Source of the DNA: Spirosoma rhododendri
GTDB taxonomy: Bacteria > Bacteroidota > Bacteroidia > Cytophagales > Spirosomataceae
Direction: 5' to 3'
DNA: 64,000 bases
Assembly: GCF_012849055.1 (NCBI RefSeq)
Contig: NZ_CP051677.1
Span: forward strand, 3,921,001-3,985,000
Positions 1 to 9,800 of this stretch are shown here, piece by piece. The translations under genes were made by a program, and so were the position numbers. A model generated the notes under the pieces. It was given only the letters and a program-made list of their open reading frames with translations, was not told where the DNA came from and ran no database searches. Position 1 is the first letter of the stretch. Each line of letters begins with the position of its first letter.

Positions 1-280
1 AATTCTGCCCCATCGACTCCGGGTGCTTGGCTCCGCAAATGGGTCGGTAGCTGTCGTTGTACAGCTGAATCGTTTCGGGGCCCCAAGCAATCAAAATCGG
101 AAAGGTCGAGGAGAGGCACAGACTTACCGAGGTGCGCAGGCTCTGTGGCCAGGTGTCTATGGGGCCCAGTGGCGTGGTCGACCAGTCTTTTTAGCGGATT
201 AATTGCCCCATCTCACCACCCCCGGCAAGAAACGATTCGGAGGAGTCCAGTGCCTCGATACTGACCATACGCGTATTCAT
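1..280 (-). pseudogene. PAS-domain sensor (hybrid) histidine kinase, N-terminal fragment with in-frame stop
   Basis: Reading the minus strand from the ATG at 280-278 gives MNTRMVSIEALDSS, then a Gly-Gly-Gly-Glu-Met-Gly-Gln-Leu-Ile-Arg stretch, then a TAA codon (193-191). The same frame continues past it as KDWSTTPLGPIDTWPQSLR and on through AWGPETIQLYNDSYRP to the window edge. This is the conserved start of the large PAS-containing sensor histidine kinases common in Spirosoma-type genomes, where the Ile-Arg-x-Lys-Asp-Trp stretch is normally uninterrupted. Both sides of the stop are in one frame, so a single substitution (for example TCA to TAA) explains it. The kinase domains would lie outside the window. 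It is a pseudogene or a base-call error. Confidence 0.7.
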
Positions 281-443
281 TAGTCACCAACTGCCGGTAA
301 GGCGGCAGCGCCAAACCGCAATATTAAGCCCGTTTTGGGCTTAAAACGCAATATAGTCGATCATGTAAGGCAGTTACCCTGTTTTATTATCTATGTGGTA
401 GCCTATTCTAATGTACCGGTCCTGAACGTTTGGGGGGAGGGCG

Positions 444-1634
444 CTACTCGTCGGTGCTGTATTTGCTGCGGATGCGCCGGGCCACGTCGCCGGCCAGTTC
501 GTCGACTAAGTCATCGTAGAGTTGCCAGCGGCTGGGTACCAATATGCTGGCTGTTGCCAGGATGTGACCGTTGAGGGCGCGGTCGTCGCCGGAAAACGTT
601 TCCCACACGGTTTCCCAACGGCGTGTTTCCCAGACCGAATCGTGCCAGATGGGTTTGTTCGCGTCGACATCGATACCTTCCAGACGAATGGTCATGCCGG
701 TGCTGATGGTGCGCTTAAACGTCGTCAGTGTACCCTTCACCTTCTCCATGATGTCGACCTTCGTGGAGTCGTTGATCTTCTTTTCACCGACTTTATATTC
801 TTTGTCGCTGTAGATCGTCGTGCTCGATGACCCGGTGTTATCGGTATATGCCGTGTAGTCGGTCACCTGCATCCGGACAGCCTGATGAATCGGGAAGCCT
901 TCGGCCAGTGGCCCACCGTCAACGATGTTCGCCTGAATCTGATCCGGGGTGTAGAGTCGCACAAAGGTTGAGGGCGTCATGTCGCGATTCAATCGACTGT
1001 AGATCAGTCGCTGTATCGCCAGATTATCGTGGCCACTGATTTCGTAGGTAGGGCCGATTGGCTCGATGGCCACGCGCAGCAGGGCGTAAGGGAATACCTC
1101 GTCGGCGCGGGTGCGGGCCTGCCGGTAATCGGGTACCCAGTCGGTGGCTTTGCGGTAGTTAACAAACGCGTCTTTGGCGGCAAGGCGGTTGGTCAGGCGG
1201 AGGTCGTACGCCTGCTCGGCGACGTCGTAGCGGTCGGCAGCGGCCAATTGGCGGGTTTCCTGCATTCGATCCTGATACGAAGCGGGGTAACCCGAAAGCC
1301 AGTCGGCGCAGGCAGTGCAGGTCCGGGCGTTGTCGGTGAGCGTTTGCAGGGCGTTGTATTCGCCCAGTACGGCCTCCCAGCGAAACGGCTGACTGGTACT
1401 GTTCGCCAGTCGGCGAATTGTGTTTTGCCGTTGTTCGTAAGCCAGGACGAATGCCTGTTGCAGCACGTTGGATGCCAGTCCGTGGCCCCGTTTGCTCAGG
1501 CCCGGTCCCTGCTGAAGCCGCTGGGATGCGCGTTTGACCGCCAGATCGAAACGGCCGTGGCGGAGGGCTGTTTTGCCGCTGCTGCACCCGGTCAGCAGCA
1601 GGATTACGAGTAGGTAAAGAGGAGTGCGGTTCAT
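444..1634 (-). CDS. Putative lipoprotein of unknown function (396 aa)
   Basis: The product starts with a hydrophobic leader and a lipobox (Leu-Leu-Thr-Gly-Cys, Cys17), so it is probably a lipid-anchored envelope protein. The N-terminal third is helical and Arg/Gln-rich, somewhat like a tetratricopeptide-type region, and holds a CTAC pair (Cys106/Cys109). The rest is mixed alpha/beta. I do not recognise a catalytic family. The ATG at 1634 puts the leader at the N-terminus. The gene stands alone: the kinase fragment lies downstream on the same strand, and the LacI gene is divergent. Function is unknown. Confidence 0.85.
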   Translation of the reverse strand: MNRTPLYLLVILLLTGCSSGKTALRHGRFDLAVKRASQRLQQGPGLSKRGHGLASNVLQQAFVLAYEQRQNTIRRLANSTSQPFRWEAVLGEYNALQTLTDNARTCTACADWLSGYPASYQDRMQETRQLAAADRYDVAEQAYDLRLTNRLAAKDAFVNYRKATDWVPDYRQARTRADEVFPYALLRVAIEPIGPTYEISGHDNLAIQRLIYSRLNRDMTPSTFVRLYTPDQIQANIVDGGPLAEGFPIHQAVRMQVTDYTAYTDNTGSSSTTIYSDKEYKVGEKKINDSTKVDIMEKVKGTLTTFKRTISTGMTIRLEGIDVDANKPIWHDSVWETRRWETVWETFSGDDRALNGHILATASILVPSRWQLYDDLVDELAGDVARRIRSKYSTDE

Positions 1635-1772
1635 GGGGAGGAAGATTGGTCGGTTAACCCTTAGATGCCAGATTTGCGGAATTGGTTTAGGCGCTCCCCG
1701 GAAATATTGGCGACGTTGTCGGGCGACGCCTATGTCACCGTATGAGCGCGAGGATGCATCACAGCCCGTATA

Positions 1773-1803
1773 TTTGGCGTACGGTACCGTACGTGTATCT
1801 GCT
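1773..1803 (+). promoter_or_regulatory. Candidate promoter of the LacI-type regulator
   Basis: TTTG (1773-1776) is followed after exactly 19 nt by TATCTGCT (1796-1803), a partial match to the Bacteroidota -33/-7 pair TTTG and TAnnTTTG. It lies 14 nt before the ATG. The spacer holds the palindrome listed next. Confidence 0.4.
1778..1793. promoter_or_regulatory. 16-bp perfect palindrome, candidate LacI-family operator
   Basis: CGTACGGTACCGTACG is its own reverse complement. It sits 24 nt before the regulator's start codon and between the two promoter elements. LacI-family proteins bind even palindromes with a central CpG or similar step. The centre here is TA, so the operator role is inferred from position and symmetry only. 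Confidence 0.45.
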
Positions 1804-1817
1804 CAGTACCATCGCCA

Positions 1818-2852
1818 ATGATTCCTCCCCCGCCCATAACGATTAAAGACATCGCCCGGCAATTCAACTGCTCGCCGTCGACGGTGTCGCGGGCGTTGAA
1901 CGACCACTATACCATCAGTGAAGATACGCGCCGGAGCATTCAACAGTATGCGCAACAGGCGGGTTATCAGCGAAATCTGGTGTCGCTTAGTCTGCTCAAT
2001 AAGCTGTCGGGGACGTTGGGGATTATCGTGCCGACGATCAGCGATAGCTACGAATCATCGGTAATCGAAGGGTTGCACACGGCCCTGCGGCCGATGGGGT
2101 ATTCGCTGACGATCTGTGTAACGGGCGAATCGCGGGCGCTGGAAGCGGAGTATGTACTGCGGCTGCTGGCGAATCGCGTCGAGGGAATCTTTCTGTCGGT
2201 GGCGCAGGAAACGTACGACTCGGGGCACTACGACCATTTGGCTATGGTGACGCAGCGGCAACTTCCGCTCGTCCTGATCGACCGTGACTACGCCAGCCTG
2301 CCCGTCAGCCGGGTGACGGCCGACGATTACCACGGAGCCTGGGCGGTGGTCGAGCACCTGATTCAGGTGGGTTGCCGACGGATTGCCCACCTGCGTGGCC
2401 CCGCCGGACTGACCGTTTCGGAACAACGCTTTGCCGGTTATATCGACTGCCTGACGCAGCACGGCTTGCCAATCTGTGACGAGCTGATTCTACCGACTAA
2501 CTTCAAAATTGACAGTGCTGTCCTGCCCACGCAGCAACTACTGAACCTACCTACCCGCCCCGACGCCATTTTCGGCGTCAACGATCAGGTGGCGATTGGG
2601 GCGATGCGGGTGTTGCGGGAGCGGGGACTACGCATTCCCGACGATGTGGCCGTTGCTGGTTTCGACGATTCACCGACAGCCGCCTACACCTGCCCGTCGC
2701 TGACCACTGTGGCCCGTTCTGGGCAGAAACTCAGCGCTGAAGCCGCCCGGCTGTTTCTACAGCACAAACAAACGCCCGGCCATACGCCCATTGAAAGCGT
2801 AGTGCTGCCCGCCCAACTGATCGTACGCGAATCGTCGCAGCGGGTGGGGTAG
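1818..2852 (+). CDS. LacI-family transcriptional regulator
   Basis: The 344-aa protein begins with a classic LacI DNA-binding domain: ITIKDIARQFNCSPSTVSRA at residues 7-26, then a hinge near residue 55. The rest is a periplasmic-binding-protein-like sensor domain, including the conserved PDAIFGVNDQVAIGAM and DDVAVAGFDDSP segments. Such proteins are usually repressors released by a sugar. The ATG at 1818 is followed by a run of prolines before the helix-turn-helix. It converges with the PUL1 lyase-like gene and is the only sugar-type regulator near PUL1, so it may control that locus. The palindrome in its own promoter suggests autoregulation. Confidence 0.93.
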   Translation: MIPPPPITIKDIARQFNCSPSTVSRALNDHYTISEDTRRSIQQYAQQAGYQRNLVSLSLLNKLSGTLGIIVPTISDSYESSVIEGLHTALRPMGYSLTICVTGESRALEAEYVLRLLANRVEGIFLSVAQETYDSGHYDHLAMVTQRQLPLVLIDRDYASLPVSRVTADDYHGAWAVVEHLIQVGCRRIAHLRGPAGLTVSEQRFAGYIDCLTQHGLPICDELILPTNFKIDSAVLPTQQLLNLPTRPDAIFGVNDQVAIGAMRVLRERGLRIPDDVAVAGFDDSPTAAYTCPSLTTVARSGQKLSAEAARLFLQHKQTPGHTPIESVVLPAQLIVRESSQRVG

Positions 2853-2907
2853 TGCCTGAAGGCGGTCGCAATGCGGTACCATTGTGTTGATTGACTCTCA
2901 AGGTTTC

Positions 2908-2990
2908 GTGGTGTCAGGTCTCCGACCTGACACATTTCCGGCAAAGCATTTTGCTGTCGCGAGCGTGTCAGGTCGGGGACCTGACACCAC
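2908..2990. repeat. Intergenic inverted repeat (nested palindromes)
   Basis: Two 26-nt arms (2908-2933 and 2965-2990) are reverse complements with one mismatch. Each arm is itself a small hairpin of the type GTGTCAGGT...ACCTGACAC. It lies just after the LacI gene, where it could also act as a terminator. Confidence 0.8.
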
Positions 2991-3002
2991 TATAGGTTGC
3001 TT

Positions 3003-3113
3003 GGGGAACGAATTTTTGTCATCCCGACGCCAGGAGGGATCTTCGTTAGCAGGCGGTTTTGTTTGCTTTTACTGAAGATCCCTCCTGCGTCGGGATGACA
3101 AAAATTCGTTCCC
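3003..3113. repeat. Family A dispersed palindrome, copy 1
   Basis: A hairpin with arms of about 40 nt (3005-3044 and 3074-3112) and one bulged base. The arms carry the core TTTGTCATCCCGACG and AGGAGGGATCTTC shared with the copies near 4960, 46010 and 58220. It lies between converging genes. Confidence 0.9.
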
Positions 3114-3125
3114 TAAAACAATTTC

Positions 3126-4889
3126 TCAACCAATCTTCATCGTGTAGGTCAACGGTGTGACGCCGGTTAGGTACACGTGAATTCCGTCGGTGTGCAGACT
3201 ACCGAAATGTGATGAGTACGGTTCTCCGCCCAGGTTCGTGATCTTGTCATGTTTGTACAGCCCCGGCCCGAACTGAATCGTGTCGTCGCCCAGGCGGTAT
3301 TCGCCGGTGCCGTCGGGGAGGAAATAACTGTCGGTGCTGCCGCCAACGGCTGTCAGGCCGGTTACTTGCCCACCCGCCCGGAAACACAGTTCGAGCGTGA
3401 CGTGGATGCCCGCGACACCTGTAATGCTGAACGCAAGCGTGTTCTGCCCGTTCTGCTCCGTAGCGCGGATGGTCGTTTTCAGGGTGTTGAGATTGCTTTG
3501 CGGCCGGTGCGCGAAGTCCATTTTGTTCCAGAACCGGCCGTCGGTGCTGGGCGTCAGGGCGTAGTTGCCGTCGGCTTTGCGGTATTTGGCGGGTAGCGGC
3601 TGGTAGTAGGGCGACGTCTGTTGACGGTGCAGTATGTACGCGTCGCCGTCGGGCGTGATGCCTTCGCTGTGGAAATAGCCGGTGCTGAAAAAATCGGTCG
3701 ACAGGCGCATGTAGTTCAGGATGGCTGCACCCTTGCGAAACGCAAAAAAGTTGGGACTGTTCGAACGACCCGACGCGATGGTAAGCGGCAGGTCGTTGCC
3801 ACCGTACAGCGTGGTTGTCGTGCTGCCGCGCCGTATACGGACAAGGTTGGTGCTCTTGAAAAACTGCCGGTAGTCGACGGACGGGGCTTTCGGCGCGGGT
3901 AGCGGTTTTCTAAAGATTGGGTCTTCCAGGTAAGACGCCAGCAAATCGCGACGCACCTGTTTGTCGAAGCCGGGCATGGTGCGGATAAACTGCGTCAGCG
4001 CGGCCCACTCCGGGTTGTTGTCGTGCAGGGCGTAGAAATGGTAGTCTAGGTAGAAGAGCAGGATGTTGACCGGCGCGTACTGATCCTGCCGGCGCGAATC
4101 GACCGTAACGAGTTCCCCGTCGGGTTCCATGTGGTAGTATACCAGCCGCAGATTCCGGCGCACCTTGTCGAGCAGGTTGGGTTGGCGCTGCAACTGACCA
4201 ATGGCGGTCAGGGTCCGGTCGTTCACGGCTGCATAGTTCATGCTCCGCTCCAGGTAGTTGCCGTCGCTGTCGCAGAAAACGCCTTCGGCCAGCCATTCCT
4301 GAATGCGCTTGACGTAGGCCGAATTGGGATACAGCGCATTCATGCGCGCCAGAGCCGCCGAGATCACCCACCGGTGATTAGGCGTATGCACCCCGCCCGT
4401 CCGCAGGGCTTCCCCGGCTTTGACGACAAACGTTTTGTGTAACGCCTTCACGTCGGCCAGCGCCGGTGCCTGGTTAGCCAACAGAATTTTGCCAGCGGTG
4501 CAGAGGGCTTCAAGGATAAACCCCGTATCGGGCGGGGAGGCCAGGTTGGCGATGTCGAGGGTACCGTCGGGGCGCTGGGCCTGTACCAGAAACCGCATGA
4601 TCTTCTCCATCGCCGGAACGAGGTCGGCCTGCTGGTAATAGCGCGAGGTCGGTTCGGAATAAGCCGCTGCCAGATTCGCCAGATCGAACCCCAGCCGTCG
4701 CCGAACGTCGGTGATGGGCGACGCCAGCGTTTGCAGCAGCTGAGCCACCTCCGCATTGTTGGCGTCCACGACCGACTTGAAAAAGTCGTCAGCACCAGGC
4801 TGGGCGATTGACGATAGGGGAGACAGGGCTACCAGCGCACCGGCAGACAGGCAGTAGCGGAGAAATTCGGTTCGGGAAATGGGTTGCAT
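3126..4889 (-). CDS. Secreted alpha/alpha-toroid (heparinase/polysaccharide-lyase-like) protein of PUL1
   Basis: I start at the ATG at 4889 rather than the longer reading at 4940, because the 587-aa product then opens with an export signal (hydrophobic residues about 10-25, ending Ser-Ile-Ala-Gln). Residues of about 30-330 are helical with repeated Tyr/Trp/Arg motifs (TPNHRWV, YYHMEPDGELVTVDSRRQ). About 340-587 is beta-rich. This two-part plan is that of toroid-type polysaccharide lyases and heparinase II/III relatives. I cannot place catalytic residues with certainty. It lies downstream of a SusC/SusD pair on the same strand, which supports a glycan-degrading role. The exact family and substrate are unknown. 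Confidence 0.8.
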   Translation of the reverse strand: MQPISRTEFLRYCLSAGALVALSPLSSIAQPGADDFFKSVVDANNAEVAQLLQTLASPITDVRRRLGFDLANLAAAYSEPTSRYYQQADLVPAMEKIMRFLVQAQRPDGTLDIANLASPPDTGFILEALCTAGKILLANQAPALADVKALHKTFVVKAGEALRTGGVHTPNHRWVISAALARMNALYPNSAYVKRIQEWLAEGVFCDSDGNYLERSMNYAAVNDRTLTAIGQLQRQPNLLDKVRRNLRLVYYHMEPDGELVTVDSRRQDQYAPVNILLFYLDYHFYALHDNNPEWAALTQFIRTMPGFDKQVRRDLLASYLEDPIFRKPLPAPKAPSVDYRQFFKSTNLVRIRRGSTTTTLYGGNDLPLTIASGRSNSPNFFAFRKGAAILNYMRLSTDFFSTGYFHSEGITPDGDAYILHRQQTSPYYQPLPAKYRKADGNYALTPSTDGRFWNKMDFAHRPQSNLNTLKTTIRATEQNGQNTLAFSITGVAGIHVTLELCFRAGGQVTGLTAVGGSTDSYFLPDGTGEYRLGDDTIQFGPGLYKHDKITNLGGEPYSSHFGSLHTDGIHVYLTGVTPLTYTMKIG

Positions 4890-4900
4890 ACTATGTAAAG

Positions 4901-5100
4901 ACCCCATCCCAACCCCTAAGAGGTTGTCTTGGGGAATCATTATTCAGATTAAAAACGGGCCTTTGTCATCCCGACGACGGGAGGGATCCGCTCCGGCGGC
5001 CCGGTTCGCTAGGAGCAGAAAAAACCGTCTGTTCGCGAAGATCCCTCCTGTCGTCGGGATGACAAAATACCTGTACCAAACAACTTCTCAGCAGGTGGGG
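4901..5100. repeat. Family A dispersed palindrome, copy 2, with outer inverted arms
   Basis: The inner arms 4962-4987 and 5040-5067 carry the TTTGTCATCCCGACGAC core and its complement. The outer arms (near 4912-4933 and 5077-5096) match the AGAGGTTGTTTGGGG arms of the copy at 58154. It fills the gap between the lyase-like gene and susD. Confidence 0.85.
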
Positions 5101-5105
5101 TACTA

Positions 5106-6721
5106 TTAATACCCCGGATTCTGCGTCAGGGCGGGGTTGACGGTGAAGGCGCTGGTTGGAATGGGGAAGATGCGGTGGTTTACGTCGGCATCGGTTTTAA
5201 AGCCCCATTTGCCTTCGTATTTGCCAAACCGGATCATGTCGTTGCGGTGCCAGGTTTCGTAGGCAAACTCGCGGCTCCGCTCAACGAACATACCGTCCAG
5301 GTCAATGCTGGTCAGCGCGGCCGAGGTGGTTCGGTTGGCGCGTAGCTGATTCACCAGCGAAAGCGCTGTGTGGCCCAGCGTCGGTGTGCCGCCCCGCAGA
5401 ATCGCTTCCGCTTTCATCAGGATGATGTCGGAATAGCGAAACAGCGGAATATCGTTGTTCTGGTTGCGCGAGGTCGAACTGGCGTCGGGGTAGAATTTGA
5501 TGTTGCGGTAGCCCATGTTCCAGGCGATTTCGTCGTTGCCACAATCGAACGAGGCTACGTCCTGCCGCAGCAGAACCTGGGGCGTCAGCGTTACCTGATA
5601 GGTGTAGGACGCACCGCCGTCGGAACCGGTGTAGAACTGGTCGTAGCCCTTTTTCGTGGTCGTTACGGTTACGGGCGTAACGCCGTCGTTCAGGAACTGC
5701 GGCCCTGTCAGCCATTGGCCGTTGCGGACGTCGTTGGGGTCGCTGAAGTTGGCGTAGAACTCCGGCAACGTGCTTTCGGGCGCGCTGGGCGTGAACGGTA
5801 GGCTAAACTTTTTGGCTTCCGAGCGTGGTACGTCGTAGCGGGCGCGGTACATGAAGCCGTTGGTACCGGGCAGGTTGGCAGCCGCCGGGTCGTAGGGAAT
5901 GGCGAAGATAAACTCCTTCATCTGCGGCCCGTTGTTGGGGTAGAACATCTGCAAATACGACGACCGCCCTTCCAGACTATATAGCCCCGAATTGATAACA
6001 CTATCGCAGGCCACGATAGCGTCGTTATACCGCTGCGTACCGGTGTAGTACTGCGAATTCAGGTACAGCTTGGCCAGCAGCGAGTAGGCCGTGAACTTGT
6101 TGGCACGGCCGTACATCGACTGGCCCGACGCGCGGCTCAGGTAGGGCAGGGCTTTCTTTACTTCGTTCTCGATAAAACCGACGACCTGCGCGCGGGGCAG
6201 GTTGGGGTGCGGGTTGAAATCGCCGTAGGTCGTGTCGACGGGGACGTTGCCGTACATATCCATCAGCATGAAGTACGCCATCGCCCGGACCATTTTCAGC
6301 TCCGCCAGATTGGTTTGCTTGGTGGCCGACGCCGGCATGGTCTGATCCAGAACCGACAGCGACTGATTGGTGGTGCCGATAACGGTCGAAAGCCAGCTCC
6401 AGGCCCCGTTGGTGTTGCCGTGGTCCTTGGTCCAGCTATGGTAGTGCAGCATCCGGTAGTTCTGGTTGTCGTACCAGTTACCCCCCGAGCCGGCATAATG
6501 GCTTCGTCGGTGCTGAGCGTCTGCATGAAAAAATAATCGAGTGCAAACTGGCCGCGCAGGGCTGCGTAAGGCGGTCCCGACGCCTGGATAAACTGCTGGG
6601 CATTCTGCGGAAAAATGTCGGGTGTGAGCGACGTATTGATGGGTACGTCGAGATTATGGCAGGCGGTGGCGAGGCACAGCAGCAGCCCCATCAGCGCACC
6701 GGGTATGGCTAGTTGTTTCAT
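5106..6721 (-). pseudogene. SusD/RagB-family outer-membrane lipoprotein, frameshifted in a G-run
   Basis: SusD proteins cap the SusC channel at the cell surface and bind glycans. The start (ATG at 6721) encodes a lipoprotein leader (ATACHNLDVP) and runs in frame to STDEAIMPARG. There the reading must change to continue as GNWYDNQNYRMLHYHSWTKD and on to the C-terminal ALTQNPGY. The break falls in a run of six C at 6481-6486. One extra C would restore a 538-aa protein of normal SusD length. The downstream part has the usual SusD features (Trp-rich N-terminal helices, RYSDIILMKAEA, ERSREFAYETWHRNDMIRFG). It could be a real frameshift, a slippage switch or a sequencing error. Confidence 0.9.
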
Positions 6722-6729
6722 TTTGAGAA

Positions 6730-6824
6730 GTTTAATGTTTAAGGTTTAATGTTTAGAGTTTAAGGTTCTCACGGTCCCGGTGGGAAAGCGCAACCTTAAA
6801 CGTTGAACATTAAACCTTAAACCC
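6730..6824. repeat. Family B dispersed inverted repeat, copy 1
   Basis: Left arm of the type TTTAAGGTTTAATGTTTA (6730-6766), right arm AACGTTGAACATTAAACC (6796-6822). It fills the gap between susC and susD of PUL1. Confidence 0.8.
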
Positions 6825-6826
6825 AA

Positions 6827-9800
6827 TTAAAACGACACGTTCAGACCCAGCAGCAGGGTGCGGGTTTTGGGGTAGAAGTTGTTGGCGTCGATGCCGGGGG
6901 CGATGCCGCCCTGATTGACTTCGGGATCGATACCGGTGTATTTCGTGATGACAAACGCATTGTTGACCGTAGCATACACGCGCAGGTTTTTCACGTACTG
7001 CCCCAGCTTTTTGAAGCTGTAGCCCAGCGTCGCGTTGTCGAGCCGGACGTAGCTGCCGTCTTCGATGAAGCGCGTTGAATAGCGGTACGAGTTTACGTCA
7101 GCGATCGATTCGGTGCCTGCATCGACCAGAATGTTAGTGTACTGGGCCGTGCTGGGGCGGAACAGGTCGGCGCGGGTGGCGTTGAAGATTTTGTTGCCAA
7201 ACACACCCCGGATAAAGATGTTCAGATCGAGGTTGCCGTAACGGAACGTATTTGTCCAGCCCGCCAGCAGTTTCGGCTGCGGATTTCCCGAATAGTAATA
7301 GTCGGCGCCGATCACCGGTGAGGTGGTTACGTTGCCGTTGCGGTCGAGGTACTGCGATACACCCTTGTCGTTCTTACCCGCGTATTGCAGCGTGAAGAAC
7401 TGGCCCAGCGGCATCCCGGCTTTCAGAATCTGGAGCGTGCTACCGGTTTGGCCACCACCGTCGGGCTGGGTAATCCGTACGGAGTCACCGCCGACGAACA
7501 GTGGGTTGGTCAGGCTCAGAATCTTGTTGCTGTTGTGCGCCAGGTTCAGGCTCGACGTCCAGCTAAACCGACCCACCCGCATCAGGTTGGCACTCAGGCT
7601 CAGTTCGACACCCCGGTTCTGCATGTCGCCCCCGTTGGCGACGATGCTGCCCACCGGTACCAGCACCGGGTTGACGCGGTACGAATAGATCATGCCCGTC
7701 GTGGTTTTCTGGTACAGTTCAAGCGTACCGTTTACCCGGCCTTTCAGGATCGTAAAGTCCAGACCCAGGTTGGCCGTGGCCGTTTTTTCCCACCGCAGGT
7801 TGGGGTTCGATGCCTGCGTCGGGCCGTAAGCGGCCGTCTGCACACCGTTATAGTAGTAGGTGCCGAGGCTACCCGAAATGGTTTGCGCCGTGTAAGCGTT
7901 GAAGCCCGACGAGTTACCCGTGACGCCGTAGCTGGCCCGTAGCTTCAGGTCGTTGAACAGTGACTGATTGGCCATAAACCCTTCCTGACTTACGCGCCAG
8001 GCCACGCCCACCGCCGGGAAGTAACCCCACTGATTGTTGGCCCCGAACACCGACGAACCGTCGCGCCGGATCGATCCCTGAAAGAGGTATTTCTCCTTGT
8101 AGTTGTAGTTCAGACGGGCGAAGTCGGAGATGAGCTTTGTTTCCTGATAAATACCGTCGGCCCCGAAGTTGACGCGGTACGACGACACGGCGTAGGGGTT
8201 ACTCAGCGCGAAGTTGTTGTAGCCGATGTTGTCGACGGGGAAGTTAGTGCTCGACGTCTGGAAGCCGTCGCCCGACACCGAACCCTGATACGAGTAACCC
8301 AGCACGGCGTTGATCGAGTGATCGCCGAACGCCCGGTTCCAGGTCAGGAACGTTTCGAGCACTTTGCGGGTGGTCTGGTAGGTGTTACGCAGGGCTGATC
8401 CGTTGGTGCCGAAGTTCAGGATGGTGTGCGTCGCCGGTGGATCGGGGTTGTTGTAAAAGTTGGCACTGTTGTACTGCGTGTAGTAGCTATCGTACGATTC
8501 GCCATGCAGCGAGGTATTGTTCTGGTACGACAGGTTCAGGTCGTAGGTCAGATCGAACGGCAGGTTGACGTGGGTGTTGAACGAGCCGACGAGGTTGTTG
8601 TACTTCGTGTTGTCTTTGGCGTGAGCCACCATCGCCACCGGGTTGAAATAGCCCGTATTCTGGTAGTTCTCGAAATAACTACCGTCGGGGTTGGTAATGG
8701 GCGACACCGGCAGGTGGTTAATCATTTGTAACAGCACGTTGTTGCGCAGGGGCGTGTTGTTGGCGTTGCTGTTCGAGTTCGATACGTTGAGGCTGAACCG
8801 CAGCCGGTCGTTCAACGCGTACTGATCCACCGACAGGCGGGCGATAACCCGGTTCAGCGAACTACCCTGCAAAATGCCCGGCTTGTCGTAGTAGTTGATG
8901 CTGGCGTTGTAGGTGCTGTGCTCGGTGCCGCCACTGATCGACAGGTTGTGGTTCTGCGAAATGACGTTGTTGCGTTCCACCGCCCGTTGCCAGTCGGTGT
9001 CGGCCCCTTTGTCGTCGATGGGGGAGAACGACAGGCTGTTGCGCGTCAGAAAATCGCGCAGCTGCCCGGCATTCATCATGTTCAGTCGGCGCGACACCTG
9101 CTCAACCCCGGCGTACCCGCTGTAGCTGACGACCATCGAGCCTTTTTTGCCCCGCTTGGTCGTCACGATGATAACGCCATTGGCGGCCCGGTTGCCGTAG
9201 ATCGCCGTTGCGGCCGCGTCTTTCAGGACGTCGATACTGGCCACGTCGTCGGGGGCGATGATCGAAATATCGGCTCCCGGTACGCCGTCGATGACGTAGA
9301 ATGGCCCCTGCGAACTGTTAAGCGTCGACGCACCCCGCAGTACGACGGCGGCTGGCGTGTTGGGGTCGCCACTCGATGAGATATTCAATCCCGGGATCTT
9401 CCCCTGCAACAACTGACCGACGTCGGCGATGGCCCCCCGGTTGAGGTCTTCGGGTTTGATGGTGGTAATGGCACTGCTCAGGTTCTTGCGCGACTGCGAA
9501 CCGTAACCGACCACGACGACTTCGTTGAGCGTCTTATTGTCGACCACCATCAGCACGTTGATGCTCGACCGGTTGTTGACGGCTACCCGCTGCGGTGCGT
9601 ACCCGACGTAGCTGAACACGAGCGTGCCAGTGGCGGGAGCTTTGATGCGGTATTCGCCATTGGCGTCGGTGTTGGTTCCGACTATCGTACCATCGACCAC
9701 GATGCTGACGCCGGGCAGGGCTTCGTTGGTGCCATCGGCAAAGACCTTACCCGTTACGGTGATATCTTCGGCAACGGGCGTTTTCCAGGTAGAACGATTG

